From NCBI GenBank assembly GCA_964542855.1, contig CAZIWJ010000053.1, forward strand, positions 1 to 17,737: a stretch of 17,737 nucleotides of DNA, read 5' to 3'. A program made the translations under genes and the position numbers. Each line of letters starts with the position of its first letter. Position 1 is the stretch's first letter. The DNA comes from CAZIWJ01 sp964542855. GTDB taxonomy: Bacteria > Bacteroidota > Bacteroidia > Cytophagales > Cyclobacteriaceae. The notes under the pieces were generated by a model. That model did no database searches, was not told the origin of the DNA, and saw only the letters and a list, made by a program, of their open reading frames with translations. Positions 7,480 to 15,696 of the stretch are shown here, in pieces.

Positions 7480-10400
7480 TTATCTGATACCCAGCCACTT
7501 GTCCCAATCCGGACGAAGTTGTTCCAATTCCTGGTTCAGTTCTTCGTATCGCAAATAAGCATCCTGCCCCGGACGCTGGTCGGCCCGGTCGAGCATCCTG
7601 GCCAGGTAGCGAATCTGGGCAACCAGCTTGGGCTGCATGTAAGTACCTTCCGAAGTTTCAAGTGAAGCCTCTAAAGTTTGTAGGTTACTATCTTCCTTGC
7701 GGGCATTACCTTTGCCTTTGGCTACCTTTTCTGAAATTTCATCCCGGCGGTCTTTCACGGCGGCCAGCATTTTACGCGACTCACTCAGTAAATCTCTCAC
7801 TTTCAGCGATAATTCTTCCTGCGCAACCAGATCTTCTACCGAAGTCCCGGTCTGAGAAACCTTGGGATCAATGCGAAGCGTTAAAGGCTGCTGCTGGGTT
7901 TCCCCATCAACGGTTAAGCGTGCGGTATACGTACCAGGTGCTGCCAGCGGACCATCTGTACCGCTTCGCTTCGAGTTACTGTTCCATGCACCGGTGTGGC
8001 GCATATCCCAAATTATACGTTGTGCACCTTTACGCAAGGTAAGGGAAGCATCATAACCCTGTGAGTAAAAACCAGTCGACATACTGGTCGACCTGTCAAT
8101 CAACTTGGGGGCCTCTGCCTCGAAAGTACGAACTACCTCACCTGATTTATTCAGGATATCCAGTTTCAGGTTTTCAGGATCATTGGCCACGTAAAAGTCG
8201 ATTTGGATTCCGGAAGGATGATACTGCGGAATGGCACTATTACCTGCACGATACCGTAAACGGGTAGCAGGCTGTGACTTAAACAGGGTTGTAGACGATG
8301 CCATTACTCCACGAGCAGCTGCCTGTAACGGGGTAATATCATCCATGATCCAGAAACTACGACCCATGGTAGATAGTACAATGTCGTTCTGATGAATTTT
8401 AACATCAGTAACAGGAGTAGCAGGCATGTTTTGCAGGAACGGCATCCAGCTTTCTCCATCGTTCATCGATACAAATACGCCGTATTCAGTACCGGCAATT
8501 AGTAGCCCTTGCTGACGGGGATCTTCCCTTACAACCCTTACCGGGTAATCAGCAGGAATGCCATTTTCACCATCTGTTAGCAGCATCCATGATTTTCCAT
8601 AATTTTCTGTTTTGTAGACGTAGGGTTTCCAGTCACCCAGCATGTAGCGTAAAACTGTAGCATAAGCTTTTCCCGGTTCATGGGGAGAAGGCTCCACGCA
8701 GTCTACCCGCCCACCAGGAGGTAAGTTTTTCGGGGTTACCGTCTTCCAGTCCTCACCCCCGTTACGAGTTACTGAAATAGGTCCGTCGTTAGCGCCTACC
8801 CATATTACTCCTTCTTCTACCGGAGATTCACGGATAGCGTAAATAGTGCTGTAAAACTCTTCCCCGGTAACATCGCGAGTTATTGGTCCACCGGATATTA
8901 CCTGTGTTTCAGGCGTGAAAGCAGTCAGGTCGGGAGAAATAATTTCCCAGGTTTTGCCTTCATCGGTGGTTTTATGCACGTACTGAGAAGTATGGTAAAC
9001 CACATCGGAGTTATGGGGCGATACGTGAATGGGTGATACCCGCTGAAACCGGAATTTTAAATCCTTGGGGTTGTGGCCGTACATGTTCGATGCACCTACG
9101 TAATACTGCTTCTCCTGCCCGGTTTCCTTGTTGTAAACGCCGAACCTTCCTTTACAGTTAGCATAAACCACGTCCGGGTTGTCCGGGTTAGGAACCGCGG
9201 GGCCGGTTTCACATCCTCCGGTAGCAATCCATTCGTACTCGTTGTCGCTGTTATAAGTTGGTAAAGCGGGAACGGCAATGGTGGTAGAGTTATCCTGCTG
9301 CCCGGCGTACAACCAGTATGGCTCCTGATTATCAACCTCAACCTGGTACAATTCGGCAGTAGGCTGGTTTTTCTGGGTAGACCAGGTTCTGCCGTTATCG
9401 CGGGTTATGTTACCGCCTCCGTCGTTAGCCTGAATCCAGATGGTAGTGTCGTTCGGATTAATCCAGATATCATGGTTGTCGCCGTGGGGTGTTCTGATTT
9501 TTTCCCAGGTTTTCCCCCCGTCGTACGAGCGGTGAAAACGCAGGGTGTTCACGTAAAGTGTGTTCTCATTCTGCGGGTTTACGTCGATATTCAGGAAGTA
9601 AAAAGGCCTTACCAGCAGATTTTCATCATCGTTAATCAGTTCGTAGCTTTCACCCTGATCGGTGGAAAGATACAATCCTCCACCATTTCCGAGTGGTGCC
9701 TCAACCAGGGCCCATACCTTATCGGGGGCATCAGGGGTTACCGCCAGGTCGATCTTGCCAATCAGGTCCATGGGTAAGCCCGTATTCACTGGTTCCCAGG
9801 TTTCTCCCCCGTCGGTCGATTTAACAATACCGCCTACGTTACGGGCACCTGAAATAATGGTCCAGGGCTTGCGCTCTGCCCGCCATAAACTTGCATAAAT
9901 TACATTCGGGTTAGTAGGATGAAATTCCAGGTCAACCGCGCCAATGGTATCGGAATGATAAAATACTTTGTTCCAGCTTTTTCCGCCGTCGGTAGTCCGG
10001 AAAACACCGCGCTCCTCGTTCGGAGCGAAAGGGTTACCAATTGCAGCAACGAAAGCTACATCCGGGTTTTCCGGATGGATTTCAACTGCCCCAATCTGAC
10101 CGGCCTTTTCCAGTCCGCTGAACGACCAGGACTCTCCCCCGTCGGTCGATTTGAATACCCCCTTACCCAGGATAACATTGCTTCGAATTCCGTCAGACCC
10201 GGTTCCGGCATAAACAATGTCCGGGTTGCTTTTTGCAACTCTTACCGCACCAATAGATGGGGTGGTGAAGGCTTTATCTGAAACGGGGTTCCAGTTATTC
10301 CCGTAATCGGTGGTTTTCCAAAGGCCGCCACCAGAAGTTCCCAGGAAAAATGTACCCGGCTTTGAGGAAACCCCGGTTGCAGTCGTTGCACGTCCTCCAC

Positions 10401-10539
10401 GGGTAGGGCCCACGTTTCGGTACTTCATTGCAGAGAACATATCGGCGTTGGAGTTTTCCTGGCCATTACTTTGCTGGGCCACGCCTTCGGAGCCCATTAA
10501 CAAAACCAGGATAAACAAAATGTAATATTTGTGCATCAT
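7480..10539 (-). CDS. Secreted Asp-box (BNR/VPS10-like) beta-propeller protein
   Basis: The 1019-residue protein starts with a signal peptide (MMHKYYILFILVLLMGSEGVAQ) with likely cleavage after GVA; no lipobox cysteine is present. Residues about 35-735 form a chain of Asp-box/BNR repeats. At least eleven are visible, for example DGGESW (133-138), DGGKSW (184-189), DGGETW (243-248), DGGKTW (340-345), DNGRTW (381-386), DEGKTW (526-531) and NDGESW (693-698). This is the two-propeller layout of VPS10/sortilin-like proteins often labelled 'glycosyl hydrolase' in Bacteroidota; the repeats alone do not show catalysis. A beta-sandwich follows (about 775-892, with GTYTARLTVDGE), then a charged helical tail (about 900-1010). 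No type IX sorting domain is apparent at the C-terminus. It should act in the periplasm or outside the cell. It is transcribed alone and ends at a strong terminator. Confidence 0.85.
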   Translation of the reverse strand: MMHKYYILFILVLLMGSEGVAQQSNGQENSNADMFSAMKYRNVGPTRGGRATTATGVSSKPGTFFLGTSGGGLWKTTDYGNNWNPVSDKAFTTPSIGAVRVAKSNPDIVYAGTGSDGIRSNVILGKGVFKSTDGGESWSFSGLEKAGQIGAVEIHPENPDVAFVAAIGNPFAPNEERGVFRTTDGGKSWNKVFYHSDTIGAVDLEFHPTNPNVIYASLWRAERKPWTIISGARNVGGIVKSTDGGETWEPVNTGLPMDLIGKIDLAVTPDAPDKVWALVEAPLGNGGGLYLSTDQGESYELINDDENLLVRPFYFLNIDVNPQNENTLYVNTLRFHRSYDGGKTWEKIRTPHGDNHDIWINPNDTTIWIQANDGGGNITRDNGRTWSTQKNQPTAELYQVEVDNQEPYWLYAGQQDNSTTIAVPALPTYNSDNEYEWIATGGCETGPAVPNPDNPDVVYANCKGRFGVYNKETGQEKQYYVGASNMYGHNPKDLKFRFQRVSPIHVSPHNSDVVYHTSQYVHKTTDEGKTWEIISPDLTAFTPETQVISGGPITRDVTGEEFYSTIYAIRESPVEEGVIWVGANDGPISVTRNGGEDWKTVTPKNLPPGGRVDCVEPSPHEPGKAYATVLRYMLGDWKPYVYKTENYGKSWMLLTDGENGIPADYPVRVVREDPRQQGLLIAGTEYGVFVSMNDGESWMPFLQNMPATPVTDVKIHQNDIVLSTMGRSFWIMDDITPLQAAARGVMASSTTLFKSQPATRLRYRAGNSAIPQYHPSGIQIDFYVANDPENLKLDILNKSGEVVRTFEAEAPKLIDRSTSMSTGFYSQGYDASLTLRKGAQRIIWDMRHTGAWNSNSKRSGTDGPLAAPGTYTARLTVDGETQQQPLTLRIDPKVSQTGTSVEDLVAQEELSLKVRDLLSESRKMLAAVKDRRDEISEKVAKGKGNARKEDSNLQTLEASLETSEGTYMQPKLVAQIRYLARMLDRADQRPGQDAYLRYEELNQELEQLRPDWDKWLGIR

Positions 10540-11594
10540 ATAAAGTTTGAATAACAGTGATGATATAAAGTGGAAGTAAACATTAGTAATAAAACAAAGT
10601 ATAATCTAGGGCAATACGCAGTTTTTTTCAAGTTATTGATCAATTAAATAGAATAAGTAGGCACGGTAATAGATGAAAAGAGTATGAAGCACTTAAAGAG
10701 GTAGTGGCCGTGTAAGAATATTTGCAACAAGTTAATCTTACATCTGAAACTATTTACTAGCTTTGTGTATTAACCTATTAGTGGTTATTTAACTCAAACG
10801 ATTGCAGTAAAAACATTCTTTTTAGTTGAATAATATAAAACATTAAAGACAAAGCCTGGGAATCCGGTACAGTTCGGGGAACCGACAAGTTTTGACAATA
10901 CCGGGCTAGCTCGTCTTCAAAGTCAGGCCTCAATCAATCATCTTGGTTGATCTTTACTCCGGTAAAGTTAACAGTGGAAGGCTGCGAGGGAGTGAGCGGC
11001 TCAAATCCTGTAATCACAGGGTTCTCCAGCTCTTTCCGGTTTCCAGTGCTTTTTTACTACCCAACTCTTTCTCCTGCCATATTTCTACTCTTAAATCTTG
11101 TTGAAATTTCGTTTCTGTTGAGAAAACACAGTATCTTATTGCTGAACAAGTCGATTTTTGAGAACCTGGTCGCCCCCTGTAGCAGATAATAATCTTGATG
11201 TACTGTACAGCCGCTAAAAAAGAATTTGCAGGACAAATTTTTAACAAGCTAGCAAGTTTGTGGAAATTAATTCATCCAGATGAGCGTAGTATTTCAGGGT
11301 ATCGGCTCCAATCTGCTCCAGGCCATTATCTTCCTTATTATCTCTACTTAGTTCAACTGCCCCCGGCCACAGGAACCGGCTTCCCTCCTCCGAACAAATA
11401 TTTTTTACGCGTTTATCGGATTTATGCTGCTGGCTGTGTTTGCCTTACTGGCTTATTGCAAAAAATAACGGTAGCAATAAATGAAGAAGTACATTTGATC
11501 GATGAATACATCAGAGTACCCTGGTAAGCTATTCAATGGCACCACATAAATCGGGTTAGCAAGAGAAACGGTACTAACATATTTGTTATCAAAA
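10540..11594. other. About 1 kb without a confident gene; possible decayed coding fragments
   Basis: No intact gene was recognised here. Positions 10540-10860 are AT-rich and must contain the promoter of the minus-strand propeller gene, but no convincing -33/-7 pair was found. On the plus strand, TAGCTTTG at 10758-10765 is an exact -7 consensus without a good -33. Protein-like pieces follow. A minus-strand frame at 10934-11053 contains ENPVITGFEPLTPSQPSTVN and ends at a TGA at 10934-10936. A plus-strand frame at 11280-11468 encodes two hydrophobic segments but is split by TAG at 11349-11351. A plus-strand frame without ATG at 11528-11650 reads NIFVIKNGEKYIYYNNND. No tRNA, terminator or repeat array was seen. 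Confidence 0.5.
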
Positions 11595-11879
11595 ATGGAG
11601 AGAAGTACATTTATTACAACAATAATGATTCAGTATTCCGGAATTTTCCCGGCAGTTCCTGGCCAGTATGCCCCCCACAATCCTGCTGCTTACGATTACA
11701 CCCGAAGTAAACTTTACCAGCTTTACAAAGCTGTTTTGATGAGTTTAAATTTAGTCATTGCCGGATTCTTTACTTATTTTAACCGCTATGTTGTTTGGGT
11801 TACTATCACTATGTTAAATGCTACGCTCTTCATTACTTTTTCGCACTACATGCAGTTTTTCTTCCGTACCCGTAATTAA
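11595..11879 (+). CDS. Possible small membrane protein coupled to the SWIM gene
   Basis: I do not recognise this ORF. From the ATG at 11595 it encodes 94 residues; a second ATG at 11625 would give 84. The first half is hydrophilic (NPAAYDYTRSKLYQLYK). The second half has two hydrophobic stretches, AVLMSLNLVIAGFFTYF and YVVWVTITMLNATLFITF, ending in a basic RTRN, so a two-helix membrane protein is possible. Its TAA stop shares bases with the ATG of the SWIM gene (TAATG at 11877-11881), the same junction as seen at the DUF5682 start, which hints at translational coupling. Against it, the region just upstream looks decayed, and the ORF could be a remnant or chance. Confidence 0.35.
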   Translation: MERSTFITTIMIQYSGIFPAVPGQYAPHNPAAYDYTRSKLYQLYKAVLMSLNLVIAGFFTYFNRYVVWVTITMLNATLFITFSHYMQFFFRTRN

Positions 11880-13165
11880 TGTATTCAACCGAACAAATTC
11901 TTTCCCTTGCCCCCAACGAGAGTAATGCCAGCCGCGGAAAAGCCCTGGCTAAAATCAGTAACTGGCAACTGCTGGCTACCGACGGGAATGCGTTGTGGGG
12001 TCTCTGCAAAGGATCGGGTAAAAAACCTTACCAAACGGCCATTCATTTAAGTGGACCTGTCTTTAAGTGTTCATGCCCCAGTCGGCAGTTTCCCTGTAAA
12101 CACGGTATTGGTTTGCTCCTGCTCTTTGCTTCCGATGCAAGCAGTTTCCAGCAAGCTGCTCAACCCGACTGGGTAGAAAACTGGATGAACTCCAGGAAAG
12201 AAAAAACAGAAACGGCTGCCCCGGCAGCGCCTCCCATCATGCAAAATGACCGCATTCGGAAGCGAATACAAAAACTCAATACCGAACTGCCCGGCCTGCA
12301 ACAGTGGCTGGAAGATATTATGCGGGTTGGCTATGGCAATACCGATATTCAGCAACCGGCATTCTGGGAAGAGCAGGCAGCCAGGATGGTCGATGCGAAG
12401 GCATCTGGTATTGCCAGTATGCTACGCGAAATCTCGGAACTGTTCAACCACGACAACTGGATTAGTTCGTTGAGTGCCCGGCTAGCCGATATCAACCTGC
12501 TGGTGAATGCTTTCCTGAACCGGGAGCAGCTTTCGGAGCCTTTACAAGAGGAAATACTGGTCCGAATTGGCATTAATCCGAAAAAAGAGGAAGTGCTAGC
12601 CAAAAAAGGAGTGCAGGATACCTGGCAGGTTCTTGGCATATCGGAGCGTTTTTCGCAGCGGCTGTACGCCCGGAGAACCTGGTTGCAGGGAAAGGCCTCC
12701 CGTAAATTTGCGCTTATTCTCGACTTTGCTTTCGGCGAACCCAACTACGAACGTAAATTCCTGGTTGGAACCGAATTTAACGCGCAACTGGTTTATTACC
12801 CGGGGGCTGTTCCTCAGCGGGCTTTAATTAAAAGCGAACCGGAAAATCTGCAAAAAATAGCAGCTATTCATCCGTCAGGTAGCCTGGAAGAGTTCCTCGA
12901 TGAATATGCCTCTTATACTGCCCGGCAACCATTTAATAATACTGTTCCCTTGTTATTAACTCATGTAAATGTAATCATTAAAGAAGGGGAGGGCTTCATG
13001 ACCGACCAGCATAACTGCATTATTCCGGTTAACCTGGCCACTAACCGTTACTGGCAAACACTGGCCATTAGCGGGGGTAAACCCTGTACGGTTTTCGGGG
13101 AATGGAACGGCTCAACCTGGAGGCCGCTAACCCTTATTTTTAATCAGCAGTTTTATTACCTGTAA
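11879..13165 (+). CDS. SWIM zinc-finger protein, first gene of the MoxR/DUF5682 operon (YehQ-like role)
   Basis: This 428-residue protein has an N-terminal SWIM zinc finger of the CxCx6CxH type: C64, C66, C73 and H75 in FKCSCPSRQFPCKHGIGLLL. In front of it are segments typical of SWIM proteins in this context (NWQLLATDGNALWGLCKGSG, PYQTAIHLSGP). After a basic, Ala/Pro-rich linker at about 100-125 the rest is mostly helical, followed by a beta-rich end (HVNVIIKEGEGF to FNQQFYYL). SWIM domains bind DNA or protein partners. In this setting the protein is a probable adaptor of the MoxR system, comparable in role to E. coli YehQ, but this is inferred. The start at 11879 overlaps the stop of a small upstream ORF. 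The next gene starts after a gap of one base, so the genes are surely co-transcribed. Confidence 0.88.
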   Translation: MYSTEQILSLAPNESNASRGKALAKISNWQLLATDGNALWGLCKGSGKKPYQTAIHLSGPVFKCSCPSRQFPCKHGIGLLLLFASDASSFQQAAQPDWVENWMNSRKEKTETAAPAAPPIMQNDRIRKRIQKLNTELPGLQQWLEDIMRVGYGNTDIQQPAFWEEQAARMVDAKASGIASMLREISELFNHDNWISSLSARLADINLLVNAFLNREQLSEPLQEEILVRIGINPKKEEVLAKKGVQDTWQVLGISERFSQRLYARRTWLQGKASRKFALILDFAFGEPNYERKFLVGTEFNAQLVYYPGAVPQRALIKSEPENLQKIAAIHPSGSLEEFLDEYASYTARQPFNNTVPLLLTHVNVIIKEGEGFMTDQHNCIIPVNLATNRYWQTLAISGGKPCTVFGEWNGSTWRPLTLIFNQQFYYL

Positions 13166-13166
13166 C

Positions 13167-14618
13167 ATGAATAAACAGGATTGGGAACGCATAGCCGTAC
13201 TGGGTACAGAAAAGAAACGGTTTTCTGAACAACAACGTAAGCAGTTAACCGCCTGGGGAATAATATCTTCTTCCAGCGAACAGGGCCTGCTACAGGCCCT
13301 GGCCATCGTACACAAACAGCACGAAGCAGGCTTTAAGCCCCAGGTTACTGATTACAAAATTTCACCAGCCCCGCCCGAAACCCGGGCTTCCATGAATATG
13401 AAATCTACCGGGGTGCTGAATAAGCTCGTTGGTACCGGTAACCTGTACCTGATTGCTGAATTATTGCAACTGGCTATCCATTATAACCAGCGACTATCGG
13501 AATACTTGTTAACCGACCTAATGGTACTGGGTACCGAGAAAAAAATGCTTTTCCCTTTTGTTCAGCAGCTACTGGGAGAACGGGGGAAGTGGCTGGCCCG
13601 GCTCAATCCGGAATGGTCGCTTTACCAGGCTGCCGGGCAGGAGGAAACCGACTGGGAACTGGCCTCAAAGGAAGAGCGTCAGCAACTGATTGGCCGGCTG
13701 CGGGCTTCAGACCCCGCCCTGGCCATCGAATTACTAACCAGCACCTGGCCGGAGGAACCGGCCAAAGACAAAGCTGACTATTTGCAGTTATTGCACCGGG
13801 GAATATCCGGAAAAGATGAACCGTTCCTGATTCAATGTACCGAAGAACGCGGTAAATACGTTCGGCAGGAAGCCCTGAACCTGCTGGCTCGGATTGCCGA
13901 AAGCGGCTACAGTGCTGAACTCCGGCAGGCCCTGATTAACAACCTGCAGGTAAAGCGGGCAACGATGAAAAGCCAAATCGCTTTTAGCACGAGCGGGTTT
14001 GCCGAACAGCTCGAACTGAAAGGGGAGAAGCAAAGCCGGGAAGTACTAAAACGCGCTAACCCGGATTACTGGATGGAAGCAACCGGGCTGGAAGCCGGTG
14101 AACTAATCCGGCTGCTGCTCAACGACCGGGAACTTCTTAATATCCTGGCCGGGGCTGCAGTCCTGCACCGGCACCAGGAAATGCTCTCGGCCCTGCTGCT
14201 GCACGTTACCGACTGGCAGCCCGATGCCCTGGTGCAGGTGGCCTCCGCAATAACACCTCACTTCGCACAACCCGTTCTTACCAAACTCATTAACCGGGGA
14301 AAAACGGACTCTTTCACACCTGCTCAGTCCGGGTTCGGGCTACTCGTGTACTGCGAACAACTGCTGGTTCCTTCGGACGGGGCCCGCAAACTGGCCCGGC
14401 TAATTATAGACGCACTAAACAACATGCACCGCGATATGCACCTGCTGCTGGAGAAGGTCCCTTACCGGTTTCATGCCAGCCAGTATTACCAACTGGAAGA
14501 TTTATTCGTCGACGGGCAAATAAGTCATTACTACTACCGCAACCCCGTGCGACAAGTCAAAGAAATATTAATGCTCCGCAAAGAGATTTACGATAGTTTT
14601 ACAGAACATGGAAAATAA
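13167..14618 (+). CDS. DUF5691 helical-repeat protein of the MoxR/DUF5682 operon
   Basis: The protein has 483 residues and lacks a signal peptide or membrane helix. It starts with MNKQDWERIAVLGTEKK. Most of it is alpha-helical with repeated Leu/Ala-rich hairpins, for example IAELLQLAIHYNQRLSEYLL, KYVRQEALNLLARIAESGY and LLNILAGAAVLHRHQEMLSA, which look like a HEAT-type solenoid. I assign it to DUF5691 from its appearance and from its fixed place between SWIM and MoxR genes in this kind of cluster. No catalytic motif is visible. A scaffold or substrate-binding role for the ATPase next door is an inference. It starts one base after the SWIM gene stop, and its last 11 bases overlap the start of the ATPase gene. 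Confidence 0.82.
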   Translation: MNKQDWERIAVLGTEKKRFSEQQRKQLTAWGIISSSSEQGLLQALAIVHKQHEAGFKPQVTDYKISPAPPETRASMNMKSTGVLNKLVGTGNLYLIAELLQLAIHYNQRLSEYLLTDLMVLGTEKKMLFPFVQQLLGERGKWLARLNPEWSLYQAAGQEETDWELASKEERQQLIGRLRASDPALAIELLTSTWPEEPAKDKADYLQLLHRGISGKDEPFLIQCTEERGKYVRQEALNLLARIAESGYSAELRQALINNLQVKRATMKSQIAFSTSGFAEQLELKGEKQSREVLKRANPDYWMEATGLEAGELIRLLLNDRELLNILAGAAVLHRHQEMLSALLLHVTDWQPDALVQVASAITPHFAQPVLTKLINRGKTDSFTPAQSGFGLLVYCEQLLVPSDGARKLARLIIDALNNMHRDMHLLLEKVPYRFHASQYYQLEDLFVDGQISHYYYRNPVRQVKEILMLRKEIYDSFTEHGK

Positions 14619-15696
14619 TATACAACAATTACGCCCCCACGCCGAACAGGAATTTGCCGATGAACTGAAGGCCCTGGCCGAAGCCGACGACCGGCAGAAA
14701 CCACCTAACTGGTTGCTTTCCCCCTGGGCAGTACTAACTTACTTACTCGGTGGAAAACTGGATAATGGAAAAGAAATTTCAACCAAGTATTTTGGGAACC
14801 GTCGCCTCATGGAAGTAGCGGTAGCTACCTTAACCACCGATCGGGCTTTACTACTAATAGGAATACCCGGTACGGCCAAAACCTGGGTGTCGGAACACCT
14901 GTGTGCGGCAATCAGCGGAAATTCAACCCTGCTGGTACAGGGAACTGCCGGCATGAATGAAGATGCTATTAGGTACGGCTGGAATTACGCCAAACTCCTG
15001 GCCGAAGGGCCCAGCACCGGTGCGCTGGTGCAAAGCCCGGTGATGCGTGCCATGGAAAGCGGCGGCATTGCCCGGGTGGAGGAGCTTACCCGGATTCCTT
15101 CCGACGTGCAGGATTCCCTGATCACCATTCTCTCGGAAAAAACACTGCCCATTCCCGAACTCAATACGGAACTACAGGCAGCACGGGGGTTTAACATTAT
15201 TGCCACGGCCAATGACCGCGACAAGGGGGTAAACGAATTGTCGAGCGCCCTGAGGCGCCGTTTCAACACGGTGGTGCTCCCGCTGCCCAACACCCTGGAG
15301 GAAGAAGTGAACATTGTAACCACCCGGGTACAGCGCATGAACCGGGCCCTGGAACTACCGGCAGAGAAGCCGCCGATGAAGGAAATTCAGCGCCTGGTTA
15401 CCTTGTTTCGGGAACTGCGCGAAGGCAAAACCTCCGATAACAAAGTGAAGCTGAAAAGCCCCGGTAGTACGCTGAGCACAGCCGAAGCAATTTCGGTAAT
15501 TAACAGCGGGCAGGCCCTGGCCGCGCACTTTGGGGATGGTAAACTCAACGCCGACGACCTGGCCGCCGCACTGGTTGGGGCAGTTATTAAAGATCCGGTG
15601 CAGGATCGCATTGCCTTTAAAGAATACCTGGAAACAGTGGTGAAAGATCGCAAAGACTGGCGCGACCTTTACCGCTCCTGTAACGAAATGTTATAA
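14608..15696 (+). CDS. MoxR-family AAA+ ATPase (YehL-like subfamily)
   Basis: This 362-residue AAA+ protein has Walker A GIPGTAKT (85-92), a sensor-1 region IIATANDRD with Asn202, and arginine fingers in ALRRRFN (R216-R218). The Walker B strand reads GIARVEEL (153-160), with Glu158-Glu159 where MoxR proteins usually have Asp-Glu. The expected sensor-2 region (SPGSTLSTAEAI, 284-295) has no Arg in the usual place. The 70-residue N-terminal extension and the neighbours fit the YehL subfamily of MoxR ATPases named by Snider and Houry. MoxR proteins act as chaperones that insert cofactors or remodel complexes, usually with a VWA-domain partner; none is inside the window but one is expected to the right. 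The start overlaps the DUF5691 gene by 11 bases, and the stop overlaps the DUF5682 start. Confidence 0.92.
   Translation: MENNIQQLRPHAEQEFADELKALAEADDRQKPPNWLLSPWAVLTYLLGGKLDNGKEISTKYFGNRRLMEVAVATLTTDRALLLIGIPGTAKTWVSEHLCAAISGNSTLLVQGTAGMNEDAIRYGWNYAKLLAEGPSTGALVQSPVMRAMESGGIARVEELTRIPSDVQDSLITILSEKTLPIPELNTELQAARGFNIIATANDRDKGVNELSSALRRRFNTVVLPLPNTLEEEVNIVTTRVQRMNRALELPAEKPPMKEIQRLVTLFRELREGKTSDNKVKLKSPGSTLSTAEAISVINSGQALAAHFGDGKLNADDLAAALVGAVIKDPVQDRIAFKEYLETVVKDRKDWRDLYRSCNEML

Noticed and set aside
7480..10539. Assigning sialidase activity to the Asp-box protein
   Set aside because: Asp-boxes are structural. No sialidase RIP motif or catalytic Arg triad could be pointed out, so only a propeller protein is claimed.
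10758..10765. TAGCTTTG, an exact match to the Bacteroidota -7 consensus on the plus strand
   Set aside because: No TTG -33 element sits at a suitable distance, and no convincing gene follows within several hundred bases. An eight-base partly degenerate motif is expected by chance at this scale.
10980..11030. tRNA-like T-arm sequence (CTCAAATCCTG) and small CCTGT/ACAGG hairpin
   Set aside because: No matching acceptor, D-arm or anticodon arm could be folded around it, so it is not a tRNA or an attachment site that I can support.
10947..11189. 80-codon plus-strand ORF starting with TTG
   Set aside because: It has no ATG, no recognisable pattern and a composition unlike the neighbouring genes. 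The opposite strand in part of this span looks more protein-like.
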